DNA of 64,000 bases, taken from assembly GCA_028279595.1 (NCBI GenBank), contig JANQNK010000004.1, forward strand, positions 124,001 to 188,000, written 5' to 3'. Shown piece after piece: positions 42,650 through 56,025 of the stretch. The position numbers and the translations under genes were made by a program. This DNA comes from Thermoplasmatota archaeon (GTDB lineage Archaea > Thermoplasmatota > JAKEGO01). Position 1 is the first letter of the stretch. Each line of letters begins with the position of its first letter. Under the pieces are notes generated by a model. The model did not search any database, was not told the DNA's origin, and worked only from the letters and a program-made list of their open reading frames with translations.

Positions 42650-44479
42650 ATGAAACTACGAAACGCACTCGGAATGATGATAGCCTTAGTCTTAGCGCTG
42701 TTGATCGTGTCGGCTCAGAATGCCGCTGGAGGATATTCGGCCAATCCAGTCGTTGTCATGTCAGAGCTGCCGGATGGAGATTACGAGGTCGGCGACGAAG
42801 TGACGTTCACCGTGAACGTTTTCGAGAAGGGAGAACGCGTCGATGCCGACAACATCACCGTGACGGTCGGTTGGTACTTCGAGGATCGCAAGGTCAATGC
42901 GACACCTACGGGCACTCCAGGCGTCTACGAGGTGACCTTTACAATACAGGAGAACGACTCGTACGAGGGCGAGATCGATATATTCATCACGGTCGAGGTA
43001 GGGAACGTCACCTCGGGCGATTACATCTATTTCTATCTCTATGAAGGGGAGGAGGAACCCGAGGTAGAGGTGGAGGCCAAACCAACATCCTCGTCACTCC
43101 TGAAGCCCGGCGAGACCTTCACCTGCGAGGTCACTGTAACAGAGGATGGGGAGGCGGTCAACGCTGACGATAAGGACATCACCCTTTATGGACCGGAAGG
43201 CACGGAGAAATTGAACTGGACGAAGACCGGGAAGGGCATGTACATGATAACGTACACTGTCCCCGACCACATCACCGATTACAAGAAGTTCTCGATCCAC
43301 ATCTACGTGGATGTCGGAAATTTGACGGAATATGCGTATGCGACCTTCACGGTACTCGACATCCAGGTATGGTACGAGAAGGGTAGTGTCAACAAGACGG
43401 AGCTGGTGGCAACGTTCTGGGTGAACGACCTTGATGGGAACGTTGTGAACGGCGCCCAGGTAAAGATAGAGTACGACCACGACAACGACTACTTCACAGC
43501 GAGACTGATGAAGAGCGGAACCACCGTCAACGGCTCCGTCGAATTGACCCTACCGCACGCCAACCTGACAGGCATCTATGTGACGATAACGGTGAAGATC
43601 ACCAATAGGACTTACTTGATCGGGACAGGGATCGACTGGGACATGGAGGAAATGGAGGAACCAGAGGTCCCCGAACCCTCCGAGGAGGAGTTCGATGTCG
43701 TCCCCGAGGACATGGGATACGAGACGGGACAGCATACGTATGATTTCACAGCTTACAACTATTCCGAGCCCTGGGCCAGTGACTGGGTGTACTATTACGC
43801 AGGATTCTACGGCTCCCCATGTAGGAAGGTCCTCGCATTCGGCAAGGTCAAGACGAACGCTGAGGGCGAGTTCTCCATCAGCTTCAGCACACCCTCGGAT
43901 GAGGGAATGTACATCATGATCTTCTTCCAAGCTGCTACGGGCGACGCGGAGTACGAGGGACAGAGCAACGATGGCAGGGCTTACGAACAGGCCACGGTCT
44001 TCCTCTCGAAATTGACCGTGGAGGGCTCGGTCAAGAGCTCCAGCGTCAAGATCTCTGCAAAGGGCGCGCTGAAATTGAACGATACCAACGATTTCCAGGT
44101 CACGATACCTGGCGAGAGCGGTTTCCTCATGGTGTTCATCATCCCCGTGGACGCCGAGCCGGACTCCCAGATGGAAGCGTATCCCTTCATCCTCTGGGCA
44201 TTGATCCTGCCTGCTGACATTCCGCTCATGACAGGCACCCAGACGGTCTCGGTACTGCTGCCGGCTTATCTGCCCGAAGACCAGAAGTTCCTTTTCGTCG
44301 TGGTGTCGCTCAACGACGAGGGATTGAAGTACAACTACCTCATGCTTAAGGTCGGCCAGAGCGGTGGCACGGGCGACGACGATGACGACGACGGCGGTTT
44401 CTTCCCCGGATTCGAGGGTATCACTGTAGCCGCAGCGCTCGGCGTCGCCTTGGTCGCTATGAGGAGGAAGAGAAGATAG
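42650..44479 (+). CDS. Surface protein with Ig/macroglobulin-like domains and PGF-CTERM sorting signal
   Basis: About 609 residues. The signal peptide (MKLRNALGMMIALVLALLIV, ending about residue 28) is followed by four or so beta-sandwich domains of the macroglobulin MG2 or Ig type (Y.VGDEVTFTVNVFEKG; LLKPGETFTCEVTV). The end is diagnostic: an Asp-rich linker, then FFPGFEGITV, a hydrophobic stretch and MRRKRR. This is the PGF-CTERM signal that archaeosortase A cuts and attaches to lipid in euryarchaea. The protein is therefore expected to be lipid-anchored on the cell surface. No archaeosortase gene is in the window. The ATG at 42650 is chosen over 42587 because the TATA-like box lies between them. 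Confidence 0.85.
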   Translation: MKLRNALGMMIALVLALLIVSAQNAAGGYSANPVVVMSELPDGDYEVGDEVTFTVNVFEKGERVDADNITVTVGWYFEDRKVNATPTGTPGVYEVTFTIQENDSYEGEIDIFITVEVGNVTSGDYIYFYLYEGEEEPEVEVEAKPTSSSLLKPGETFTCEVTVTEDGEAVNADDKDITLYGPEGTEKLNWTKTGKGMYMITYTVPDHITDYKKFSIHIYVDVGNLTEYAYATFTVLDIQVWYEKGSVNKTELVATFWVNDLDGNVVNGAQVKIEYDHDNDYFTARLMKSGTTVNGSVELTLPHANLTGIYVTITVKITNRTYLIGTGIDWDMEEMEEPEVPEPSEEEFDVVPEDMGYETGQHTYDFTAYNYSEPWASDWVYYYAGFYGSPCRKVLAFGKVKTNAEGEFSISFSTPSDEGMYIMIFFQAATGDAEYEGQSNDGRAYEQATVFLSKLTVEGSVKSSSVKISAKGALKLNDTNDFQVTIPGESGFLMVFIIPVDAEPDSQMEAYPFILWALILPADIPLMTGTQTVSVLLPAYLPEDQKFLFVVVSLNDEGLKYNYLMLKVGQSGGTGDDDDDDGGFFPGFEGITVAAALGVALVAMRRKRR

Positions 44480-44564
44480 TCTGGGCCAACCTTCCTAGGA
44501 AAGGCCGTTAATGGACCCACATATCACTGATAGTGGGAACTAGGTCGATGGAAAATGGGGGGGT

Positions 44565-44586
44565 GGCGCGGGCTCCTGCCCGCGCC
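44565..44586. terminator. Strong bidirectional terminator between convergent genes
   Basis: GGCGCGGGC (44565-44573) and GCCCGCGCC (44578-44586) form a perfect 9-bp GC stem with loop TCCT. It lies between the PGF-CTERM gene and the end of the icd operon and could serve both. Confidence 0.75.
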
Positions 44587-44620
44587 GCTGTCACCTCTTT
44601 CGTCTTGCCTCGATACTGGA

Positions 44621-48743
<4,123 letters not shown>

Positions 48744-50030
48744 TCAATCACCTCCCTTGAGCGCCATCGAAACGATCTTCGTCATGTGGGTCTCGGGTCC
48801 GTACACCTCGATCGGGATGCCGATGCTCTCTCCCGTCTGGCGCATCTTCGCCAGACCCTCCTTGAAGTTCGGTCCTCCGCGCCTTACGTAGATCTTCACT
48901 CCGGTGTCCTGGAGCTTCGGAGCGAACTCCTCGAGCGCCTGGATTATCCCGGTGAACGTCTTGGCGACGTCCGTGAAGTTCGCGATGCCTCCGCCGATGA
49001 TCAGGTACTTGGGCGTACCGTCGTCGTTCTTCGCCCGGGTCATCAGGTCGAGCACCGTCTTCGTGTACTCGTACGTGAGCTCCTGGGACGGATTGCCGCT
49101 GTACTCGCCGTAGTTGGCGAGCTCCTTGGCAAAGCCCAGGTCAGCGACCGTGTCGGCGTAGATGACGCTCGCGCCGCCTCCTGCCACGAGGTTCCATACC
49201 TTCCCGGTGGGATTGAGCACCGTGAGCTTCAGGGAAGCTCCGGTCCTCTCGTCGAGGTCGGCCACGTACTCCTCCTCCTTGGTCTTCGACAGACCGAAGG
49301 GGTTAGGGAAGCTGACGCCGCCCCACTTGTCGTGACAGCTGAAGGACGCGTAGTCGTCCAGCTTTGCCACCGTGTCGAGTGGGACGATTGTGTCGCCCAC
49401 GAACGTGAACGGGTTCAGCTCGATGTAGGTGAAGTGGTAGTCCACCACGATGTTGTAGAGGGCCGTCACGAAATCCGCCACTGTCTGCCTCTTGTCGCCG
49501 AGCTCGTCCGGAAGCTGTCCTGCCACATCGACCTCGTCGATCGAGGACAGGATCGGGATGTGTATCTCCTTGACCGTGTCCCATACCTCCTCGATGTCGA
49601 CGCCCCCGCTGGTCGAGAAGTGTATCGTATCGCCGTCCCGGTGTGTCGTTATTGCGACGTAGTACTCCTCCTCGTGCGGGACGAAGGGTTCGATCAGGAA
49701 GTGTGTCAGCGTCCCCGACGACTCTCCGGTCGTCTGGACGATCGTCACCTCCTTCTCCATCCTCTCACGGATCCATTCGACCGCCTCGTCCAGCGTCTTG
49801 TCGATGAACAGGAGGTTGTTCTTCCCCCTCTTCCCGAAGAGCTGGTCGGGCTTGACTACCAATTTCTTCTCGCGAAGCCACGGGTATGCCGTGCCGAGCC
49901 CGTCAAGGTCGGTCTCCGGACCGACCAGTACGAGGTCGGTGGTCATCGAGAACTTCCCGTCCGAGAACTCGGACAGGGCTCCAGCCACCATGCGCTTCGC
50001 ATCGTATTCTCTGATGCCTTTCTCTGCCAT
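48744..50030 (-). CDS. aclB: ATP-citrate lyase subunit B (ATP-grasp, citrate-binding part)
   Basis: A 428-residue protein matching the N-terminal part of animal ATP-citrate lyase from its first residue (MAEKGIREYDAKRM). It has the ATP-grasp and CoA-ligase beta-type domains: KLVVKPDQLFGKRGK for nucleotide binding, FLIEPFVPH, and later NPTGKVWNLVAGGGASV and RRGGPNFKEGLAKM. It binds ATP and citrate and passes phosphate to AclA. The ATG at 50030 is preferred over a GTG at 50039, because GAGGTGA lies 5 bases before it and family alignment starts there. The gene begins 5 bases after the aconitase stop and is certainly co-transcribed. No domain is missing. Confidence 0.95.
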   Translation of the reverse strand: MAEKGIREYDAKRMVAGALSEFSDGKFSMTTDLVLVGPETDLDGLGTAYPWLREKKLVVKPDQLFGKRGKNNLLFIDKTLDEAVEWIRERMEKEVTIVQTTGESSGTLTHFLIEPFVPHEEEYYVAITTHRDGDTIHFSTSGGVDIEEVWDTVKEIHIPILSSIDEVDVAGQLPDELGDKRQTVADFVTALYNIVVDYHFTYIELNPFTFVGDTIVPLDTVAKLDDYASFSCHDKWGGVSFPNPFGLSKTKEEEYVADLDERTGASLKLTVLNPTGKVWNLVAGGGASVIYADTVADLGFAKELANYGEYSGNPSQELTYEYTKTVLDLMTRAKNDDGTPKYLIIGGGIANFTDVAKTFTGIIQALEEFAPKLQDTGVKIYVRRGGPNFKEGLAKMRQTGESIGIPIEVYGPETHMTKIVSMALKGGD

Positions 50031-50035
50031 CTCAT

Positions 50036-51988
50036 TCACCTCATCTGTTGTGCTATCAGGTTCAGGGTCCCCCCTGCCAGGATCTTCTCCTTATCCTTCT
50101 CTGAAAGGTCGAAGCTCGCCTGGAACTCCGTCCCCTTCGTCATGTTCTTGACCGTAACGGTATTGCCCGCACCCTCGAGCGCGGACCGGACGTCCGGGAT
50201 CTCCAGGCCGTCCCCCTGGTCTATGCCATCGTAGTCGGCCGGGTCTGCGAAGTTGAGCGGGACGATGCCGAAGTTCACAAGGTTCGCCTTGTGGATCCTC
50301 TCCATCCCCTTCGTTATCACGGCCTTCACTCCCATGTACATCGGGCACAGGGCGGCGTGCTCGCGGGACGAGCCCTGTCCGTAACTGATCCCGGCGACGA
50401 TCACGTTGTCGTTGCCGGAGTCGCGTATCCCCTTGGCCCTGTCGAAGAATGTGTCGTCAACGACCTCGAAGAGGAACTCCGAGTACTTCGGCACGTTCGA
50501 CCTGTACTTCATCTTGCTGCCCGCGGGAATGATGTGGTCGGTGGTTATCTCGTCGCCGACCTTGATCGCGACCTCGCCGGCTATGACATCCGGCAGCGGC
50601 GCGTTCTTCGGCGGGTCCCCGATGTTCGGACCGCGGACTATCTCCACGTCCCCGGGGTCGTCAACGGGCGGCATGATCATGTTGTCGTTCACGATGAAAT
50701 CGTCAGGCATCTCGACCGCTGGGTACTCGATGCCCATGTCCTCCAGTTTCCTGGGGTCGATGAACTTCCCTGTTATCGCGCCGGCCGCTGCTGTCTCCGG
50801 GCTCACGAGGTACGCGTTGGCGCTCTTCGTGCCCGAGCGTCCCAGGAAGTTCCTGTTGCTGGTCCTCAGCGATATCGCCTCGGTCTTCGGCGACTGGCTG
50901 TTGCCGATGCAGAATCCGCAGGCGTTCTCGGCCATCCTGACCCCGGCGCCGAGTATGTAGGCCAGGCGTCCGTTCTCGGAGAGCATCTCGACCACCTGCT
51001 TCGAGCCGGGACCCACCACCGCGCTGACGTTCGGGTGGATCGTCCGGCCCTTCAGGAGCTCGGCAAATATCATCATGTCCCTGTAGGACGAGTTCGTGCA
51101 CGAGCCCATGCAGACCTGGTCGACGGCCATCTCGTTCGCGTCGGCGACCGTCATGATGTTCCCGGGGCTGTGCGGTGCAGCAGCAAGCGGTTCGAGCGTG
51201 CTGAGATCGACCTGCACAACACGGTCGTACTCCGCGTCAGGGTCCGCTGCCATGGCGACCCACTGGTCGCCGCGGCCCTGCGCGTCGAGGAACTGCTTCG
51301 TAACGTCGTCGCTCGGGAAGATGGATGTCGTCACACCGCACTCGGCCCCCATGTTCGTGATTGTGGCGCGCTCCGGTACGGTGAGTGTGGCGATCCCCTC
51401 GCCGCCGTACTCGAAGACCGTCCCGACGTTCCCGTGCGTGGTGAAGGTCTCGAGGACCTTCAGGATGACGTCCTTCGCGCTCACCCAAGGCCTAAGTTCG
51501 CCCGTGAGCTCGATCTTGACCACCTTCGGACAGGTGACGTTGAAATGTCCGCCCGCCATGGCGACGGCGACGTCGAGGCCCCCCGCTCCGACGGCGATCA
51601 TGCCGATCCCGCCTCCAGTGGGCGTGTGACTGTCACTTCCGAGAAGCGTCCTTCCAGGACGGCCGAAGCGTTCCAGGTGTACCTGGTGGCATATGCCGTT
51701 CCCGGCCCGCGAGTAGTATATCCCGAACTTCTTCGCCACGGACTGAAGGTACTTGTGGTCGTCGGCGTTCTCGTAGCCGATCTGGACGGTATTGTGGTCC
51801 ACGTAGCTGACCGAAAGCTCGGTCTTGACCCTCGGTACCCCCATCGCCTCGAACTGGAGGTATGCCATGGTCCCGGTGGCGTCCTGGGTCAGGGTCTGGT
51901 CGATCCTGATCCCTATCTCCTCTCCCTTTACGTACTCTCCTACAACTAGGTGCTCTTCCAATATCTTCTGCGTCAGGGTCTTGCCCAT
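50036..51988 (-). CDS. acn: Aconitate hydratase
   Basis: A 650-residue aconitase of the short form found in archaea and some bacteria. It interconverts citrate and isocitrate through a 4Fe-4S cluster. The cluster ligands are visible: the Cys in MGSCTNSS near residue 297 and two in ACGFCIGN near 354-357. LLGSDSHTPTGGG, GDEITTDHIIPAG (swivel domain) and SYGQGSSREHAAL (substrate-binding Ser/Arg) are intact. It is the first gene of the acn-aclB-aclA-icd operon. AGGAGG sits 6 bases before the ATG at 51988. Upstream, a TATA-like CAATCAATATCC (minus strand, 52058-52069) is followed by a 21-bp palindrome at the expected start site, suggesting operator control. Confidence 0.95.
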   Translation of the reverse strand: MGKTLTQKILEEHLVVGEYVKGEEIGIRIDQTLTQDATGTMAYLQFEAMGVPRVKTELSVSYVDHNTVQIGYENADDHKYLQSVAKKFGIYYSRAGNGICHQVHLERFGRPGRTLLGSDSHTPTGGGIGMIAVGAGGLDVAVAMAGGHFNVTCPKVVKIELTGELRPWVSAKDVILKVLETFTTHGNVGTVFEYGGEGIATLTVPERATITNMGAECGVTTSIFPSDDVTKQFLDAQGRGDQWVAMAADPDAEYDRVVQVDLSTLEPLAAAPHSPGNIMTVADANEMAVDQVCMGSCTNSSYRDMMIFAELLKGRTIHPNVSAVVGPGSKQVVEMLSENGRLAYILGAGVRMAENACGFCIGNSQSPKTEAISLRTSNRNFLGRSGTKSANAYLVSPETAAAGAITGKFIDPRKLEDMGIEYPAVEMPDDFIVNDNMIMPPVDDPGDVEIVRGPNIGDPPKNAPLPDVIAGEVAIKVGDEITTDHIIPAGSKMKYRSNVPKYSEFLFEVVDDTFFDRAKGIRDSGNDNVIVAGISYGQGSSREHAALCPMYMGVKAVITKGMERIHKANLVNFGIVPLNFADPADYDGIDQGDGLEIPDVRSALEGAGNTVTVKNMTKGTEFQASFDLSEKDKEKILAGGTLNLIAQQMR

Positions 51989-52026
51989 GATATCCCTCCT
52001 CTGTGCCCCCTTTCGGGTGATACCCG

Positions 52027-52047
52027 GCCAGGGATGTCTCCCCTGGC
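52027..52047 (-). promoter_or_regulatory. Palindrome at the transcript start of the acn-acl-icd operon
   Basis: GCCAGGG (52027-52033) and CCCTGGC (52041-52047) are exact complements separated by 7 bases. The site lies about 25 bases downstream of a TATA-like box (52058-52069, minus strand) and 39 bases before the aconitase ATG. It could be an operator for a dimeric regulator, or a leader hairpin. The core CCCCTGG recurs in the leader of the next gene (about 53455-53463). Confidence 0.5.
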
Positions 52048-52091
52048 TACGAGTTTGGATATTGATTGCGGGCTTGCCCTGTACGCCTATT

Positions 52092-53447
52092 TCAACTTTC
52101 TAGTTCGTCCAGGAAAGCCCCCGTCATCGCGGCGAACGTCTTGAAGTCGTCCGTCCAGTCGTACCTGCTGTCGTACTCCTTCCTGTGGGCCTTGTCGTAG
52201 CTCGACAGATACTTGTTGAGGTGCCTCTTCCACCTCTCCTTAGAGGCCAGCCGCTTGGTCTGGAGCTGGTTCGATATGTCGTACGAGACCACGCCGTCCA
52301 TGCTGTCGAATACGTCCTTGGCGAAGGTCTGGGCGGACTTTCTCGAGTCAGTGAGCAATGAAAGCAATATATCGTCCTGCCCCAGCGAGAAGGAGAGGTA
52401 GGTCGGGAAGACGTTCTCCTTGAGTCCATGGGTGATGAACTTGGACCTGATCGCCTGGTACTGGCTCGGATCGCCCCGAATGGAGACCAGGTACCTGTAC
52501 AGGTCGCTCGGATGGTCCTTCGGGAGCAGGAAGTACGTTGGTTGCAGGAGCGGCACGGTCCGCGTCTTGCGGACGTCGGCCAGAGTGTGGACGTTGTTGA
52601 CAAGGAAGTCCTTCAGGACCTCGAAGTTGTCCACCTCGAATATCACGTTGATGAACTCCTTGTTCTCCTGCTGTGACGCATACAATGGTGTTACATGGTC
52701 GGTCTCGAACTTCTGGATGTTCTTCTCGACGTCGTTCCATAGCTGCGGCATGCCGGACTTGGCGAATAGCCTCACGATCACGGTGAATGGCGACCGTTCC
52801 TTCAGGTATGCCTCGAACTCTGCCTTGTTCGCCATCCTGCCCTTCGTTCCGGCGGGCTTGGAATACCTGAACCTGTCCTTGTGCGCCTCGAGCTTGTTCT
52901 GGGGGAGTAGCGACAGGCTGTTGACGATCCTCGAAGTGTCGTATCCTACGACCCCGGGGATCTTGGATATCTTCCTCTCGACGAACCCGCGGGCCGTCTC
53001 CCTGTCCTTCGACAGGACCGAGAGGATGATGTCGTCGTCCCCGAACGAGTACGACAGGTAGGTCATGAAGGTGCTCTTCGTCCACTTGAGCTCGATGAGC
53101 TTGCTGTAGACGTCCCGGTAGTTCTCGGGATTGACCCTCAGGAAGACCAGGAACCGCTGGAGGTCCTTGGCGTGCTCCTTCGGCGGGGGGAAGTAGACAG
53201 GGCTCATTATCGGGATGGTCCTTGTGTCCCTGACGGCAGCCATCGTCTCGAGGTTCTTCAGGAATACCTGCTGGACGGAGTCCAGGCGCTTGACCTTCAG
53301 AAGTATGCTGAGATATCTTTTTCCCTCCTGGCGGATAGCGTACAGGGGTTCTACGTCCTCCCAGTACAGGTTCCGCTTCTCGGCCTCGATCACGCTGCAG
53401 AGATTGTTCAGACCACCCTTCGGAAAGAGCCTTACCATTACCAGCAT
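52092..53447 (-). CDS. Internally duplicated protein with Lrp/AsnC effector-like (RAM) domains
   Basis: A 451-residue protein of unknown function made of two similar halves (about 1-215 and 218-400). In both, VRLFPKGG / VRLFAKSG is followed by TRTIPIMSPVYF / TRTVPLLQPTYF, then FGDDDIILSVLSKDRETA / LGQDDILLSLLTDSRKSA and GVVGYD / GVVSYD. The TRT.P...P.(Y/F)F strand and the D-D-I/L-S segment resemble the ligand-binding (RAM) domain of Lrp/AsnC regulators. Each half probably holds two such alpha/beta units, giving four per chain. No helix-turn-helix is seen, so it may sense an amino or keto acid without binding DNA itself. It lies between the acn-acl-icd operon (same strand) and sucCD (divergent). 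A TATA-like ATTTTTATAGC (53487-53497) precedes it. Confidence 0.65.
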   Translation of the reverse strand: MLVMVRLFPKGGLNNLCSVIEAEKRNLYWEDVEPLYAIRQEGKRYLSILLKVKRLDSVQQVFLKNLETMAAVRDTRTIPIMSPVYFPPPKEHAKDLQRFLVFLRVNPENYRDVYSKLIELKWTKSTFMTYLSYSFGDDDIILSVLSKDRETARGFVERKISKIPGVVGYDTSRIVNSLSLLPQNKLEAHKDRFRYSKPAGTKGRMANKAEFEAYLKERSPFTVIVRLFAKSGMPQLWNDVEKNIQKFETDHVTPLYASQQENKEFINVIFEVDNFEVLKDFLVNNVHTLADVRKTRTVPLLQPTYFLLPKDHPSDLYRYLVSIRGDPSQYQAIRSKFITHGLKENVFPTYLSFSLGQDDILLSLLTDSRKSAQTFAKDVFDSMDGVVSYDISNQLQTKRLASKERWKRHLNKYLSSYDKAHRKEYDSRYDWTDDFKTFAAMTGAFLDELES

Positions 53448-53622
53448 TCTATACCCCCCCTGGGGATTCCCCGAATGAGTCGAATGCTATAAAAATCTTA
53501 TTCTGTTTATAGGGCTCGATTTCGATAATCGCATTAATTTTACCGCGAAGATGTGAAAAAGAGAATGTGCAGGCCCGTCGTTTCCAAGTTTTCGTCAATC
53601 GAGTGCGGTGGAATCAAAAACA

Positions 53623-53632
53623 GATATATATC
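53623..53632 (+). promoter_or_regulatory. TATA-like box for sucCD
   Basis: GATATATATC lies about 35 bases before the TTG at 53662, so transcripts start near 53650. The ATG at 53608 is upstream of this box and cannot be the start of SucC. Confidence 0.65.
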
Positions 53633-53661
53633 GCTCTCCCATTTGGGACGGGGGAATTCAG

Positions 53662-54828
53662 TTGAAGATACACGAGTATCAGGCGAAGGAGCTTTTCAGG
53701 AAATACAGCATTCCCGTGCCGGACGGCAGGATAGCGACGACTGCCGCCGAGGCGCGCGCGATAGCCGAGGAGATAGGCGGACGGGTCATAGTAAAGGCAC
53801 AGATACATGCTGGAGGACGCGGAAAGGGGGGCGGTGTGAAGCTTGCCGCCGACGCGAACGAGGCCGAATCGCTTGCGGACCAGATCCTCGGGATGACACT
53901 CGTGACCCACCAGACCGGTCCCGATGGGAAGGTCGTGGGAAAGGTGCTCGTCGAGGCTGCGTCGAACATCGAGAGCGAGATGTACATCGCGTTCGTTCTC
54001 GACAGGGAGACGTCGCAGCTCGTGATAATCGCTTCCTCCGAGGGTGGCGTCGAGATCGAGAAGGTGGCAGCCGAGACCCCCGAGAAGATATTCAAGACCT
54101 GGGTGGACCCATCGGTAGGGCTCATGTCATACCAGGCCAGGGAGGTCTGCTTCGCCCTCGGGCTGAAGGGCCAGGCATTCAAGGACGGCGTCAAGGCCAT
54201 AACGAACCTTTACAGGTTGTACGAAGGTGAGGACGCGACGCTTGCCGAGATCAATCCGTTCATAGTTACATCGGAAGGGAACGCCATGGCGATCGACGCC
54301 AAGGTGAACCTGGACGACGACGCGGGATACAGACAGGCGGATCATGCCGAGCTCCGGGACCTCACGGAGGAGGAGCCGCTCGAGACCGAGGCGAAGAAGT
54401 TCGGACTGAACTACATCAAGCTCGACGGTTCGGTTGGATGCATGGTCAACGGCGCCGGGCTGGCAATGGCCACCATGGACCTCATCAAGCTCTGCGGGTC
54501 CGAGCCGGCGAACTTCCTGGACGTCGGAGGAGGGGCCTCCGCGGAGGGGGTCGAGAACGCGTTCAAGATACTCATGAGCGACGAGAACGTGAAATGCGTA
54601 CTGATCAACATATTCGGCGGCATCGTAAGGTGCGACCGCGTCGCACAGGGGGTCGTCGAGGCGATCAGGAACATCGGCCAGATCGATGTCCCGATCGTCG
54701 TCAGGCTGGAGGGAACGAACGCAGCGGAGGGACAGGCCATACTTGAGGAGTCCGGACTGGACTTCCATACCGTTGTCGGGTTCCAGGCAGCGGCTCAAAA
54801 GGCCGCCGACCTAGCGGGAGGTGACTGA
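53662..54828 (+). CDS. sucC: Succinyl-CoA synthetase beta subunit
   Basis: A 388-residue ATP-grasp protein that binds nucleotide and succinate, the partner of SucD. With a TTG start at 53662 it begins (M)[14 protein letters not shown], exactly where the family begins, and the length equals that of E. coli SucC. Nucleotide-binding [12 protein letters not shown], the metal-binding LAEINPF segment, [10 protein letters not shown] and [15 protein letters not shown] are intact. A longer frame from 53608 adds 18 residues that no family member has, and its start lies before the TATA box. sucD follows after one base. In a reductive TCA cycle this enzyme makes succinyl-CoA for 2-oxoglutarate synthase; in the oxidative direction it makes ATP. 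Confidence 0.95.
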   Translation: MKIHEYQAKELFRKYSIPVPDGRIATTAAEARAIAEEIGGRVIVKAQIHAGGRGKGGGVKLAADANEAESLADQILGMTLVTHQTGPDGKVVGKVLVEAASNIESEMYIAFVLDRETSQLVIIASSEGGVEIEKVAAETPEKIFKTWVDPSVGLMSYQAREVCFALGLKGQAFKDGVKAITNLYRLYEGEDATLAEINPFIVTSEGNAMAIDAKVNLDDDAGYRQADHAELRDLTEEEPLETEAKKFGLNYIKLDGSVGCMVNGAGLAMATMDLIKLCGSEPANFLDVGGGASAEGVENAFKILMSDENVKCVLINIFGGIVRCDRVAQGVVEAIRNIGQIDVPIVVRLEGTNAAEGQAILEESGLDFHTVVGFQAAAQKAADLAGGD

Positions 54829-54829
54829 G

Positions 54830-55702
54830 ATGGCCATACTGCTAACGGACGACACGAAGGCGATAGTCCAGGGCCTGGGAAAGGAGGGCCAGTTCCACAC
54901 CGAGAGGATGCTCGATTACGGGACGAAGCTCGTAGGCGGAGTACGCCCCGGCAAGGCTGGCGAGGACTGCCTCGGCCTGCCCGCGTTCAACACTGTGAAC
55001 GACGCCGTCGATGCGACCGGCGCGAATGCGTCGATCATCTTCGTCCCCGCGCGGTTCGCAAAGGACGCCGCCATCGAGGCCATCGACGCCGAACTGGACC
55101 TGGTGGTATTGATAACCGAGGGGATTCCGCCGATCGATATGATCAAGGTCAAGGACAAGCTGAAGCGGTCCGAGACCCACTTGATAGGACCCAACTGCCC
55201 CGGGATAATCACCCCTGGCGTCGGCAAGCTCGGTATCCTGCCCGTGGAGATCCATACACCCGGAGTCGCCGGGGTCATCTCGCGCTCGGGCACCCTGACC
55301 TACGAGGTCGCGGCCCAGCTGACGGCAGAGGGCATCGGACAGTCGACCTGTATGGGCATAGGCGGGGATCCGATAATCGGGACCAAGCACCGGGACGCAT
55401 TGGAGCTCTTCAACGACGACCCTGACACAGAGATCGTCATATTGATCGGAGAGATAGGAGGCACCGACGAGGAGCTCGCGGCCGAGTTCATCCGGAACCA
55501 CATGACGAAGCCAGTGGTCGCGTTCATCGCCGGAAGCACTGCGCCGCCAGGCAAGAGGATGGGCCACGCCGGAGCCATCATCGCCGGAGGCAAGGGCACT
55601 GCTGCAGAGAAGAAGGCTGCCTTGAGTGATGCTGGTGCAACGGTCTGCGATTCTCCTGCCGATGTCGGGGCAACCGCTAAGAAGGTCCTCGACGGTCTTT
55701 GA
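54830..55702 (+). CDS. sucD: Succinyl-CoA synthetase alpha subunit
   Basis: A 290-residue subunit that binds CoA and carries the phospho-histidine. The start [20 protein letters not shown] aligns with other SucD proteins. GVRPGKAG and the NCPGIITPG segment are CoA-site elements. The catalytic His is in [12 protein letters not shown] near residue 246. The ATG at 54830 has GGGAGGTGA 5 bases upstream and follows the sucC stop by one base, so the two are translated together. SucD is also related in fold to the N-terminal part of AclA encoded nearby. Confidence 0.96.
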   Translation: MAILLTDDTKAIVQGLGKEGQFHTERMLDYGTKLVGGVRPGKAGEDCLGLPAFNTVNDAVDATGANASIIFVPARFAKDAAIEAIDAELDLVVLITEGIPPIDMIKVKDKLKRSETHLIGPNCPGIITPGVGKLGILPVEIHTPGVAGVISRSGTLTYEVAAQLTAEGIGQSTCMGIGGDPIIGTKHRDALELFNDDPDTEIVILIGEIGGTDEELAAEFIRNHMTKPVVAFIAGSTAPPGKRMGHAGAIIAGGKGTAAEKKAALSDAGATVCDSPADVGATAKKVLDGL

Positions 55703-55706
55703 GGTC

Positions 55707-56021
55707 ATGTCAAGGATCGCCATAGCCTGCTACAGACCCAACGAAGGTTCTGAGAAGGAACTCATCGAACTGGTCAGAGTGCATTATCCATTGCTCAGGT
55801 CCCAGGACCTGGTCACGGACAGGGAACCCACCCTGATGAAGGCAGGGGACGGGACCATCCTCGAAGTGTTCGAATGGATAGGTGTCGAGGAAAAGGACAT
55901 GGCCCACAGCAATAAGGAGGTCATGGCCCTTTGGAACAGGTTCGACGAGATCTCGGAGAGCGTTCCATTGCTGGACCTGGCCGAGGCTAAGCACAAGTAC
56001 GCCAACTTCCAACCGTTGTGA
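55707..56021 (+). CDS. Small dimeric alpha/beta-barrel-like protein
   Basis: A 104-residue protein starting MSRIAIACYRPNEGSEKELIELVRVHYPLL. The beta-alpha-beta pattern and length resemble the ABM/DUF family of ferredoxin-like dimers, but no catalytic motif is recognised. It starts 4 bases after the sucD stop and is the third gene of that transcript, so it may have a supporting role there. A longer frame from 55626 overlaps sucD and is rejected. It converges on the zinc-ribbon gene with 4 bases between stops. Confidence 0.7.
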   Translation: MSRIAIACYRPNEGSEKELIELVRVHYPLLRSQDLVTDREPTLMKAGDGTILEVFEWIGVEEKDMAHSNKEVMALWNRFDEISESVPLLDLAEAKHKYANFQPL

Positions 56022-56025
56022 CGGA

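Noticed and set aside
53608..53661. An 18-codon N-terminal extension of SucC from an upstream ATG
   Set aside because: The ATG lies before the TATA box, and family alignment and length fix the start at TTG 53662.
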